Positions 1-7,052 of a stretch of 29,583 nucleotides of DNA are shown here, in pieces. The first letter of the stretch is position 1. Each line of letters starts with the position of its first letter. The notes under the pieces were generated by a model, which was given only the letters and a program-made list of their open reading frames with translations, had not been told where the DNA came from and ran no database searches. Origin of the DNA: JADHTT01 sp964633845 (GTDB taxonomy: Bacteria > Campylobacterota > Campylobacteria > Campylobacterales > Arcobacteraceae); NCBI GenBank assembly GCA_964633845.1, contig CAZWLA010000014.1, forward strand, positions 1 to 29,583, given 5' to 3'. Both the position numbers and the translations under genes were made by a program.

Positions 1-147
1 ACTATTTCTTGCTTCATCTGTATCTTCAATTCTTAATTTAAACTCACCATTAGTTTTCTTAGCCCATAAGTAACTATAAAGTGCAGTTCTTAATCCTCCG
101 ATATGTAGATATCCTGTTGGACTTGGTGCAAATCTAGTAATTGCCAT
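1..147 (-). CDS. gltX: Glutamyl-tRNA synthetase, N-terminal fragment (runs off the left edge)
   Basis: Only the first 49 codons are in the window. They read as the start of a class I glutamyl-tRNA synthetase, the enzyme that charges tRNA-Glu in the cytoplasm. Visible motifs are the FAPSPTG segment at residues 6-12 and the HIGH-type signature HIGG at 15-18, followed by LRTALYSYLWAK and the RIEDTD segment near residue 39, all in the family's usual order. The ATG at 147-145 is preceded by a strong AAGG-type ribosome-binding site. Upstream on the same strand lie a small membrane-peptide gene and rlmN, so gltX is probably the distal gene of that run. Campylobacterota often carry two gltX copies; which one this is cannot be told from the fragment. 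Confidence 0.95.
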   Translation of the reverse strand, partial: MAITRFAPSPTGYLHIGGLRTALYSYLWAKKTNGEFKLRIEDTDEARNS

Positions 148-161
148 TTTTTTCCTTTTTT

Positions 162-177
162 TGTTTCACGGGAAACA
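162..177. promoter_or_regulatory. parS-like site 1 (ParB-binding candidate)
   Basis: TGTTTCACGGGAAACA matches the widely conserved bacterial parS consensus (TGTTNCACGTGAAACA) at 15 of 16 positions. The only deviation is G for T at position 10. It lies in the spacer between the 29-codon peptide gene and gltX. Read on the minus strand the two halves are TGTTTCCC and GTGAAACA, so one half resembles the Noc-binding half-site (TTTCCC) and the other the ParB half-site. Two further sites occur at 1360 and 6713. Binding is inferred, not shown. Confidence 0.65.
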
Positions 178-187
178 TTATATATTT

Positions 188-277
188 TTAGTCTTTCATT
201 AAGACAAATAGTGAACCCATACCAACTATTAGTACCACTAGTAAAAATATCACCATTATCAGGTCTAAAGTTGCCAT
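188..277 (-). CDS. 29-residue hydrophobic membrane peptide, unannotated small gene
   Basis: The ATG at 277-275 shares one base with the rlmN stop (TAATG) and opens a 29-codon frame ending in TAA at 190-188. An AAGGA Shine-Dalgarno sits six bases upstream, inside the end of rlmN, which is ideal spacing. The product begins MATLDLIMVIFL. It is almost entirely Leu, Val, Ile, Met, Phe and Gly over residues 4-27 and ends in Lys-Asp, so it would form one transmembrane helix. I do not recognise a family. Tight coupling to rlmN, the good ribosome-binding site and the single clean helix argue for a real gene; its short length is the main reason for doubt. It might be a small subunit of a membrane complex, but nothing here shows which. 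Confidence 0.55.
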   Translation of the reverse strand: MATLDLIMVIFLLVVLIVGMGSLFVLMKD

Positions 278-1341
278 TAATTATCCTTACTGTCTTTTTC
301 TTTAAGTTGACCACATGCAGCACTAATATCTAAGCCTTTTGACTCTCTAATAGTACATATTACTTTTTTACTTAATAGATATTCTTGGAATTTTACCATA
401 TTATTTCTTGATGGTCTTTGATAGTCTACCCCATCAAATGGATTAAAATATATTAAATTTACTTTGGCTTCAATACCATCTAAAAGCTTTACAAGTTTAT
501 TAGCAGATTTTATATCATCATTTGTATCTTTTATTACAAGATATTCAAACATAATTTTTTTTCTAGTATCTACTGGAAACTTTTTTACTGCATCAATAAT
601 TGACTGTATATTGTAAGCTTTATTCATTGGTATTAATTCAGTTCTTAGATCATCATCCACAGCATGTAAAGATATTGCAAGCTGTACACCTAAATTTTCT
701 TTTGCTAATAGATCTATTTTACTACTTATCCCACTTGTTGAGATAGTTTGCCTTCTTGTACTAATTGCAAGTCCATCAAGTTCACTAATAATTTTAATTG
801 CTTTAATTAGATTTGAGTAGTTATCAAGTGGTTCACCCATACCCATATACACAATATTAACACTTTTATTTTCTGGAATATTATTTTCTCTTTTTAAAAA
901 AAGTATCTGAGCTACAATTTCACCAACAGTAAGGTCTCTAGTAAATCCACCTTTTGCAGTAAGACAGAAACTACACCCTACTTTACATCCAATTTGTGAT
1001 GATATACAAAAAGTATACTGTTCACTTCGTGTAACATTACCATTTTCATCTATCTGTCTTTCTTTCATTAGAAGTAAAACAGACTCTACAGTCGTTTTAT
1101 CTTGAAGTTCAAAAAGATATTTTATAGAGCCATCTTTACTTTTTTCAACTCTTATAATCTTAGCTATATCTATTGGATAGTTTTCTTTTAGATTATCTTT
1201 TAAGTCTTTTGGAATGTTCTTCATATCATCATAGCTAGTAGCATATTTCTTGTATAACCAATTATAAACTTGTTTTGCTCTAAAAGATGGTTTTAGTTGT
1301 TCTTTTAATTCATTTAATGTATAGTCATAGATTGTTTTAAT
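277..1341 (-). CDS. rlmN: Dual-specificity 23S rRNA / tRNA adenine-C2 methyltransferase RlmN, probable ATT start
   Basis: RlmN is a radical-SAM enzyme that methylates C2 of an adenine in 23S rRNA and of A37 in some tRNAs. The cluster-binding motif CKVGCSFC gives Cys119, Cys123 and Cys126 in the extended numbering; a glycine-rich SAM patch MGMGEP follows, and the C-terminal Cys343 in AACGQL is the residue that is methylated in the mechanism. The first ATG (1224) would remove about 39 residues of the conserved N-terminal helical domain. Reading upstream, the frame stays open with good homology (KTIYDYTLNELKEQ, KPSFRAKQVYNWLY) back to the stop of the preceding gene at 1354-1356. No ATG, GTG or TTG exists there. 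An ATT at 1341-1339, six bases after AAAGGA, gives a 354-residue protein of normal length. The ATT start is an inference; gene identity is secure. Confidence 0.9.
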   Translation of the reverse strand: MKTIYDYTLNELKEQLKPSFRAKQVYNWLYKKYATSYDDMKNIPKDLKDNLKENYPIDIAKIIRVEKSKDGSIKYLFELQDKTTVESVLLLMKERQIDENGNVTRSEQYTFCISSQIGCKVGCSFCLTAKGGFTRDLTVGEIVAQILFLKRENNIPENKSVNIVYMGMGEPLDNYSNLIKAIKIISELDGLAISTRRQTISTSGISSKIDLLAKENLGVQLAISLHAVDDDLRTELIPMNKAYNIQSIIDAVKKFPVDTRKKIMFEYLVIKDTNDDIKSANKLVKLLDGIEAKVNLIYFNPFDGVDYQRPSRNNMVKFQEYLLSKKVICTIRESKGLDISAACGQLKEKDSKDN

Positions 1342-1347
1342 AAATTT

Positions 1348-1353
1348 TCCTTT
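1348..1353 (-). promoter_or_regulatory. Shine-Dalgarno that decides the ATT start of rlmN
   Basis: AAAGGA on the minus strand lies between the stop codon of the upstream gene (1356-1354) and the proposed ATT start codon (1341-1339), leaving six bases between them. No other in-frame initiation codon of the usual kinds lies between the upstream stop and the conserved N-terminal residues. Confidence 0.6.
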
Positions 1354-1917
1354 TTATGGTGTTTCATGTGAAACATGTGAAGTTGTTATAAAGTTATTTG
1401 TCTTTAAATATGCTACAAGTCGTCTCATTGCTTCTGAATGATTATTTAAAAAGTCTTGATGAGCATTGTTGTTTGTTTGATTTGTAACTATAAAAATACC
1501 ACCAACATCTATATTAAATCTCTTTGCAACTTCAATAACTGTAAAGAATTCCATATTTTCAATACCTATACCATGCTCTTTAAATCTTTTTGATATAACT
1601 TGATTTGTGGTAATATAGTTTGATGAATTTACTATGGTTTGATTTTTGATTAGATTATTATTTGTTTTATGTAGATTATCTAGTGGCGTATAGCTATTAC
1701 CCTCAAAGAATGATAATTCTATATTTGATGCACTACGTGATTCAACAATGTCAAATATATCAAACTCTCCATAGCTTCCCGCACTACCAATAAACAGTAT
1801 AAACTTTGGTTTTTCTTTTAAGATTAGTTCTGTAAGTCCAATTGCACTTTGTACTAGCCCTACTCCAATACTATTAGCAAATGGAAAAACTTCGCCATTA
1901 CCAGCACACACAAACAT
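1354..1917 (-). CDS. Nucleoside phosphorylase / nucleosidase-family protein (PNP/MTAN fold)
   Basis: A 187-residue protein of the purine-nucleoside phosphorylase / MTA-SAH nucleosidase superfamily. Family-like signs are the central FIGSAGSYGEFDIFDIVES segment (residues about 43-61), the purine/ribose-binding style IENMEFFTVIEVAKR motif (about 119-133) with its Met-Glu pair, and a VTNQTNNNAHQDF segment near the C-terminus where family members carry the catalytic Asp region. It is shorter than typical PNPs (230-280 residues) and than futalosine hydrolase MqnB (about 220). I therefore do not assign a substrate; menaquinone-pathway futalosine hydrolysis or nucleoside salvage are both conceivable. 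Its ATG shares one base with the stop of the upstream methyltransferase (TAATG), and rlmN follows 12 bases downstream in the same frame. The last codons (VSHETP) encode a parS-like element. Confidence 0.75.
   Translation of the reverse strand: MFVCAGNGEVFPFANSIGVGLVQSAIGLTELILKEKPKFILFIGSAGSYGEFDIFDIVESRSASNIELSFFEGNSYTPLDNLHKTNNNLIKNQTIVNSSNYITTNQVISKRFKEHGIGIENMEFFTVIEVAKRFNIDVGGIFIVTNQTNNNAHQDFLNNHSEAMRRLVAYLKTNNFITTSHVSHETP
1360..1375. promoter_or_regulatory. parS-like site 2, within the 3' end of the nucleosidase-family gene
   Basis: TGTTTCATGTGAAACA matches the parS consensus at 15 of 16 positions, with T for C at position 8. It is identical to the site at 6713. It lies in the last codons of the upstream gene, just before its stop and about 20 bases before the rlmN start, where it dictates the C-terminal residues HVSHET. 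Such a tail looks tolerated for the sake of the DNA element, but that is inference. Confidence 0.68.
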
Positions 1918-2540
1918 TATTTTTCACCTTTAATAATAAAAACATCAAAAATATTATGTGGTTTTTCAATAGTGTTTAAAATCTCAATAGTAATATTCTT
2001 AAATCCTTGATCTATAAAAAGGTCTTTTATAGATTGCATATTAAATCCATAGTGTTCCACGCCACAGTTATCACTATGGAATGTTCCATCTTCTACAGCA
2101 AGATCAGCGATAAATAAATAACCATCTTTTTTTAAACTGTCATATAGTTTACGAACAAACATTTTAGTATCTTTAATATGGTGCATAGTCATATTTGTTG
2201 CAATGATGTTATACTTGTTATGCTCAAGCTCTTCGTTATTTATATCATGTAATTTTGAAGATATATTATTAAAGCCAATATTTTGAATTTTCTGATTGTA
2301 AATTTCAAGCATAGCAGGTGAATTATCAAGGCCTATAATAGAATTAACTTTAGAAGCAAAACCAAATGAGACTAAACCACTGCCACTACCATAATCAAGA
2401 AGATCAAGTTTGGATATATCTTTATTAATAGAATTTATAATCTTATCAACAAAGAGCATTGCCCCTTCAACTCTTGCTGGTTTGCTATCCCACTGCTTAG
2501 CTAATCTATCAAAGCGTTGTTTATTTTCTAGACTACTCAT
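1917..2540 (-). CDS. Class I SAM-dependent methyltransferase, substrate unknown
   Basis: A 207-residue Rossmann-fold methyltransferase. Motif I is LLDYGSGSG at residues 47-55, followed by an acidic residue at the end of strand 2 (GLDNS, Asp72). A post-motif NMTMHHIKD segment (about 116-124) and LKKDGYLFIADL (about 135-146) resemble the UbiE/Methyltransf_11 group of small-molecule methylases. Nothing shows the acceptor. It starts at an ATG ten bases after the hisF stop and ends overlapping the ATG of the nucleosidase-family gene by one base, so the two are probably translationally coupled. A partnership in one pathway is possible but unproven. Confidence 0.8.
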   Translation of the reverse strand: MSSLENKQRFDRLAKQWDSKPARVEGAMLFVDKIINSINKDISKLDLLDYGSGSGLVSFGFASKVNSIIGLDNSPAMLEIYNQKIQNIGFNNISSKLHDINNEELEHNKYNIIATNMTMHHIKDTKMFVRKLYDSLKKDGYLFIADLAVEDGTFHSDNCGVEHYGFNMQSIKDLFIDQGFKNITIEILNTIEKPHNIFDVFIIKGEK

Positions 2541-2550
2541 ATAAAGACAC

Positions 2551-3312
2551 TTAAAGTCTTACAGGAATATTATTTTGTGATAAATATTGTTTTAAATCCA
2601 TAATATCTATCTCTTTAAAGTGGAATATTGATGCAGCTAATGCTGCTTCGGCTCCACATTCAAAAGCTTCTTTAATATGATCCATTGTTCCTGCTCCACC
2701 TGATGCAATTACTGGAATATCAATAGCTTTACTAATTTGTGAAGTTATATTTGTCTCAAAACCAGCTTTAGTACCATCAGCATCCATAGATGTAAGTAAA
2801 ATCTCTCCTGCACCTCTATTGTATACCTCTTTAGCCCATTGTAAAGCATCAAGTCCAGTATCTTCTCTACCACCTTTTACAAAGACATGATAACTGCCAT
2901 CAGAAACCTTTTTTACATCAATAGCTACTACAATACATTGGCTACCAAATCTTTTTGCAGCTTGGTTTATAAAATCTGGATTGGTTACGGCACTACTATT
3001 GATACTCACTTTATCACATCCAACATTTAGTAGATTGTAAATATCATCTAGTTTTCGAATACCACCACCAACAGTAAGTGGTATAAATACCTCTTTTGCA
3101 ACTTTTTTTACTACATCTACAATAGTATCTCTACCTTCATGTGATGCCCCGATGTCTAAAAATGTAATTTCATCAGCACCCTCTTGATTGTAACGCTTTG
3201 CAACCTCTACTGGATCACCTGCGTCACGCAGACCAACAAAGTTAATACCCTTTACAACTCTTCCATTATCTACATCAAGACATGGTATAATTCTTTTAGC
3301 AAAATAGCTCAA
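2551..3312 (-). CDS. hisF: Imidazole glycerol phosphate synthase cyclase subunit HisF (TTG start)
   Basis: HisF pairs with the glutaminase HisH and turns PRFAR plus ammonia into imidazole glycerol phosphate and AICAR, in histidine and purine metabolism. The TIM-barrel signatures are complete: AKRIIPCLDV near the start with catalytic Asp13, VGGGIR phosphate loop, AIDVKK with catalytic Asp132, and ASGGAGT near residue 205. Start choice: the frame extends to a GTG at 3321, but the AAAGG ribosome-binding site (3325-3321) overlaps that GTG. A TTG at 3312-3310 lies eight bases after it and gives MSYFAKRIIPCLD, the usual HisF N-terminus; the product has 253 residues. No other his gene is nearby, as is common where his genes are scattered. 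It is first in the leftward unit and divergent from ksgA. Confidence 0.95.
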   Translation of the reverse strand: MSYFAKRIIPCLDVDNGRVVKGINFVGLRDAGDPVEVAKRYNQEGADEITFLDIGASHEGRDTIVDVVKKVAKEVFIPLTVGGGIRKLDDIYNLLNVGCDKVSINSSAVTNPDFINQAAKRFGSQCIVVAIDVKKVSDGSYHVFVKGGREDTGLDALQWAKEVYNRGAGEILLTSMDADGTKAGFETNITSQISKAIDIPVIASGGAGTMDHIKEAFECGAEAALAASIFHFKEIDIMDLKQYLSQNNIPVRL

Positions 3313-3389
3313 TTTTAGCACCTTTAATAACTATATATAATAGTATCTTACCTGAATATAAGTTAATATTTGATACACTCATCCTGATT
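3313..3389. promoter_or_regulatory. Divergent promoter region between hisF and ksgA
   Basis: Only 77 bases separate the two divergent genes. On the plus strand a perfect TATAAT at 3336-3341 could serve ksgA, giving a leader of about 40 bases; no good -35 is visible, which is normal for Campylobacterota sigma-70 promoters that rely on upstream AT-rich periodicity. On the minus strand TATTAT/TATATA sequences in the same stretch could serve hisF. The overlap of the two would couple their control. Assignment is by motif only. Confidence 0.45.
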
Positions 3390-4199
3390 ATGGCAGAAGT
3401 AAAAGCAAAAAAACAGTTTGGACAAAACTTTCTAAAAGATTTGTCAGTATTAGCAAAAATCATCGAAGCGATGCCCAATAATGATACTCATATTGTTGAG
3501 ATTGGGCCTGGCTTAGGTGATTTGACTGAAAAATTAGTCAAGTACAAAGAGGTTACTGCCTATGAAGTGGATAGAGATCTATACGCTATATTAGGTAGAA
3601 AATTTCATGAGGAGTGTGAGTCTCGCCAACTTAAAATTATCCTTGGGGATGTATTGGAAGCTTGGGAGCAAGGCTCATTGTTTAGTAGTAGGTATGATTT
3701 AATTGCAAACCTACCATACTATATTGCAACAAATATTATTTTAAAAGCATTCGATGATAAGAATTGTGAGCATATCATCGTTATGGTACAAAAAGAAGTT
3801 GCTGATAAATTTGTAGCACAAGTAAAATCTAAAGAATTTTCATCTTTAGGTGTGCTTACTTCACTTTTATCAGTTGAGTCTAAAATACTGGTGACTGTAC
3901 CACCGGAATCATTTGATCCGCCACCAAAGGTTGATTCTGCTGTTGTGTATATTAAAAAAAATATGACAGCATCCGTAGATGAAGAATTTAAAAAATTTTT
4001 AAAAACTTCATTTACACAGCCAAGAAAAAAGCTTTCTAAGAACTTATCTGCCAGATATGATAAAGAAACTATTAGAAGACTTTTTGAAGAGCTTGAGATA
4101 AAAGGCACTGCACGACCACATGAGATAGAAGCTAATTTGTACGACCTTATTTATAAAAGGATACAAAATTATGGAAGAACAAAAGACAACAACGAATAG
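3390..4199 (+). CDS. rsmA: 16S rRNA adenine dimethyltransferase RsmA/KsgA
   Basis: This enzyme dimethylates two adjacent adenines in the 3' terminal helix of 16S rRNA during late small-subunit assembly; its loss gives kasugamycin resistance. The QFGQNFLKD segment (residues 9-17) is diagnostic, followed by the SAM motif EIGPGLG (37-43), the acidic AYEVDRD, and the catalytic NLPY motif at 107-110. The C-terminal domain includes FTQPRKKLSKNL and ends at 269 residues, a normal length. Its 3' end overlaps the RNase J gene by 29 bases, so the two are almost certainly co-transcribed. The order ksgA, rnj, kpsF is conserved in Helicobacter, supporting the taxonomic call. Confidence 0.97.
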   Translation: MAEVKAKKQFGQNFLKDLSVLAKIIEAMPNNDTHIVEIGPGLGDLTEKLVKYKEVTAYEVDRDLYAILGRKFHEECESRQLKIILGDVLEAWEQGSLFSSRYDLIANLPYYIATNIILKAFDDKNCEHIIVMVQKEVADKFVAQVKSKEFSSLGVLTSLLSVESKILVTVPPESFDPPPKVDSAVVYIKKNMTASVDEEFKKFLKTSFTQPRKKLSKNLSARYDKETIRRLFEELEIKGTARPHEIEANLYDLIYKRIQNYGRTKDNNE

Positions 4200-6051
4200 C
4201 GTTGAAAATAAAGAAGAGCCAAAAGGGCAAAAAAAGCCACAAAATTCAGGTGAAAAAAGAAGTGCTAAACCAAAGAGAAAAGTTCCTACATCTGGATATG
4301 GATGGAATAATGATCTTATAAAAGCATTTGAAACAAATGAAAAAATTCAAAAAGATAGATTAAATCCACACAATAAACTAAACCTAAAGACAAATGCAAA
4401 TGTTAAAATAACACCACTTGGTGGATTAGGTGAGATTGGTGGAAATATGATGATTATAGAGACTGAAAAGTCTGCTTTAATTATTGATGTTGGAATGAGT
4501 TTTCCTGATGAAACAATGCATGGAGTAGATATTCTAATCCCAGATTTCACATATTTAAGATCTATTAGAAATAAAATTTCAGGTGTTTTAATTACGCATG
4601 GACATGAAGATCATATTGGTGCAATGCCATACTTATTTAGAGAGATGCAATTTCCTGTATATGGAACATCATTACCATTAGAGATGATTGGTTCAAAATT
4701 TGATGAGCATAAAATGAGAGAGCATAAAAGCTACTTTAGAGCAGTTGAAAAAAGAAAACCAATTAGAATAGGTGACTTTGAAGTTGAATGGATGCATATT
4801 ACGCACTCGATTATTGATTGTAGTGCTTTAGCTATAACAACAGAGGCTGGTACGATTATTCATACTGGTGACTTTAAGATAGATCATACTCCAATGGATG
4901 ACTATCCAACTGATTTCCACAGATTAGCATACTACGGAGAAAAGGGAGTATTGGCACTTTTAAGTGACTCTACAAACTCACATGCACCAGGGTTTACTAA
5001 GTCAGAAAAGACAGTAGGGCCTACATTTAATAAACTTTTTGCAAATGCAAAAGGTAGAGTTATTATGTCTACATTCTCTTCAAATATTCATAGGGTTGCT
5101 CAAGCAATTGAGCATGGGTTAAAATTCGGTAGAAAAATCTGTGTTATAGGTAGATCTATGGAAAAAAACCTTGATATTGCCATGAGATTAGGTTATGTTA
5201 ACTTTCCAAAAGATCAATTTATTGATGCCCATGAAGTAAATAAATATACTGATAAAGAGGTACTTATTGTTACAACTGGATCACAAGGTGAACCAATGAG
5301 TGCATTATTTAGAATGTCAATTCATGAGCATAGACATATAAAAATCAAGCCAGGTGATCAAATTATATTATCTGCTCGTGCTATTCCTGGAAATGAAGGT
5401 GGCGTGTCAGAAATCATAAACCATCTAATGAAAGCTGGAGCTTCTGTAGCTTATCAAGATCAAGCAGATATTCATGTATCTGGACATGCTGGACAAGAAG
5501 AGCAAAAGCTCATGATTAGAATGTGTAAGCCTAAATTTTTCTTACCTGTTCATGGTGAGTATAATCATGCAGTAAGACATGGTAAGACAGGTGTAGCTTG
5601 TGGAGTATTAGAAAGAAATATATATATCATGAGTGATGGTGAGCAAGTGGAAATAGCACCAAAATACTTGAAAAAATTAAAATCTGTTAAAACAGGTAAA
5701 GTATATATTGATAATCAAAGAAATAATAAAATCTCAAATGATGTTGTTATAGATAGACAAACAATGGCAAATGATGGTGTTGTTATGATAGTAGCACAAA
5801 TTAGTGAAGACGAAAGAAAACTTGTATCACCAGCAAAAATCAGTACATTTGGACTAACAGGTGGTAAAGGTGAAAAATTCTTAATAGCTGAACTTGAAGA
5901 TATCTTGTCACACTATTTAGATAATGTTAATCCAGGAATATTAAAGAATAATAAAGTTCTTGAAGATGAATTAAGAAAAGTAGTTAGAAAGCATTGTGTT
6001 AGAAAATATAGAAAATATCCAATGATTGTACCTACACTATTTGTACAGTAG
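4171..6051 (+). CDS. rnj: Ribonuclease J, with lysine-rich N-terminal extension
   Basis: A beta-CASP metallo-beta-lactamase RNase (626 residues) that acts as 5'-3' exonuclease and endonuclease in mRNA turnover; in Helicobacter the homologue works in a minimal degradosome with a DEAD-box helicase. Zinc ligands are visible in THGHEDH (His143, His145, Asp147, His148), THSIID (His212) and TGDFK (Asp234). The PLGGLGEIGGN segment (about 82-92) is diagnostic. The first ~70 residues form a charged, low-complexity extension rich in Lys, Glu, Gln and Pro, as in Campylobacterota RNase J and absent from Bacillus J1. The gene begins inside ksgA (29-base overlap) with AGGA nine bases before its ATG. Confidence 0.96.
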   Translation: MEEQKTTTNSVENKEEPKGQKKPQNSGEKRSAKPKRKVPTSGYGWNNDLIKAFETNEKIQKDRLNPHNKLNLKTNANVKITPLGGLGEIGGNMMIIETEKSALIIDVGMSFPDETMHGVDILIPDFTYLRSIRNKISGVLITHGHEDHIGAMPYLFREMQFPVYGTSLPLEMIGSKFDEHKMREHKSYFRAVEKRKPIRIGDFEVEWMHITHSIIDCSALAITTEAGTIIHTGDFKIDHTPMDDYPTDFHRLAYYGEKGVLALLSDSTNSHAPGFTKSEKTVGPTFNKLFANAKGRVIMSTFSSNIHRVAQAIEHGLKFGRKICVIGRSMEKNLDIAMRLGYVNFPKDQFIDAHEVNKYTDKEVLIVTTGSQGEPMSALFRMSIHEHRHIKIKPGDQIILSARAIPGNEGGVSEIINHLMKAGASVAYQDQADIHVSGHAGQEEQKLMIRMCKPKFFLPVHGEYNHAVRHGKTGVACGVLERNIYIMSDGEQVEIAPKYLKKLKSVKTGKVYIDNQRNNKISNDVVIDRQTMANDGVVMIVAQISEDERKLVSPAKISTFGLTGGKGEKFLIAELEDILSHYLDNVNPGILKNNKVLEDELRKVVRKHCVRKYRKYPMIVPTLFVQ

Positions 6052-6086
6052 TTTAAAGTTTATATCAAGTAAATAAAGGAGACCAG

Positions 6087-7052
6087 ATGAACGACTATAA
6101 AGATATAGCTAAAGAGGTATTGTTAATAGAGGCAAACGAATTAGAGCTTGCAGCTTCTAATATATCAAACACTATAAATGAAGCAGTTGATCTTATTAGT
6201 TGCGCATCTGGAAAACTTGTAGTAATAGGTGTTGGAAAGTCTGGTTTAGTAGGTGCTAAGCTAGCAGCTACTTTTGCTAGTACAGGTACAAGCTCATTTT
6301 TTATTCATCCAACAGAAGCTATGCATGGTGACCTGGGAATGATATCTAAGGGTGACGTAGTATTAGCAATAAGTTACAGTGGTGAAAGTGAAGAGCTAGT
6401 TCAATTATTACCACATCTTAAAAGATTTGATATACCTATGATTGCTATGGCTAAAGATAGTGAATCTACACTAGGAAGATATAGTGATATATTTTTAAGT
6501 GTAAATATTACAAAAGAAGCATGTCCATTAAATACAGCACCTACATCATCTACAACATTGACAATGGCATTAGGTGATGCATTAGCTGTATGTCTTATGA
6601 AGCATAAGGATTTCCAAAAAGAGGACTTTGCATCATTTCATCCTGGTGGCAGTCTTGGTAAAAAATTATTTGTTAAGGTTGATGACCTCTTAAGAAGAGA
6701 TAATTTACCAATTGTTTCATGTGAAACAAAATTAGAAGATGCGATTGTTGCGATGAGTGAAGGACGACTTGGTAATGTAATAATTACAGATGAAAATAGT
6801 AAAGTTATTGGTCTGTTAAGTGATGGTGACTTAAGACGGGCATTAATGAATAAGGATTTCTCTTTAGAGGCAAAAGCATATGATGTATGTACAAAAAATC
6901 CTAAAACAATTGCAAATAAATACTTATTAGCTAGTGATGCTTTAACAGTAATTGAGGATTACAAAATTCAATTATTAATAGTAACAGATGATGAGAATAA
7001 GTTAGTTGGATTATTGCATATACATGATCTGATTGAAGCGGGAATAAAATAG
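6087..7052 (+). CDS. kdsD: Arabinose-5-phosphate isomerase (KdsD/KpsF family, SIS plus two CBS domains)
   Basis: Converts ribulose-5-phosphate to arabinose-5-phosphate, the first committed step to KDO for lipopolysaccharide. The SIS domain spans about residues 30-175, with GVGKSGLVGAK (48-58), HPTEAMHGDLGM (74-85) and ISYSGESEE (95-103). HPGGSLGKKL (185-194) then leads into two CBS domains (about 207-262 and 270-321). Length of 321 residues matches the family. AAGGAG precedes the ATG at good spacing. The gene lies between rnj and a pseudouridine synthase with no gap to the latter. A parS-like site is embedded at codons 209-214 (IVSCET). KdsD and KpsF paralogues cannot be separated by sequence here, but the family assignment is firm. 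Confidence 0.93.
   Translation: MNDYKDIAKEVLLIEANELELAASNISNTINEAVDLISCASGKLVVIGVGKSGLVGAKLAATFASTGTSSFFIHPTEAMHGDLGMISKGDVVLAISYSGESEELVQLLPHLKRFDIPMIAMAKDSESTLGRYSDIFLSVNITKEACPLNTAPTSSTTLTMALGDALAVCLMKHKDFQKEDFASFHPGGSLGKKLFVKVDDLLRRDNLPIVSCETKLEDAIVAMSEGRLGNVIITDENSKVIGLLSDGDLRRALMNKDFSLEAKAYDVCTKNPKTIANKYLLASDALTVIEDYKIQLLIVTDDENKLVGLLHIHDLIEAGIK
6713..6728. promoter_or_regulatory. parS-like site 3, inside kdsD
   Basis: TGTTTCATGTGAAACA, identical to the site at 1360 and 15/16 to the parS consensus, flanked by T and A so that symmetry extends to 18 bp. It lies within the coding sequence at residues 209-214 of the isomerase, at the junction of the SIS and first CBS domains, a linker where sequence is probably more flexible. 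Known parS sites often lie within genes. Confidence 0.68.

Noticed and set aside
90..323. 77-residue minus-strand frame spanning gltX, the spacer and the rlmN end
   Set aside because: It has no family features, overlaps gltX and rlmN in another frame, and is replaced by the better supported 29-codon gene.
2053..2068. TGTTCCACG start of a possible fourth parS-like site inside the methyltransferase gene
   Set aside because: Only the left half matches; the right half (CCACAG) has no similarity to GTGAAACA.
3313..3321. GTG start for hisF giving three extra residues
   Set aside because: The Shine-Dalgarno AAAGG overlaps that GTG, so only the downstream TTG has workable spacing.
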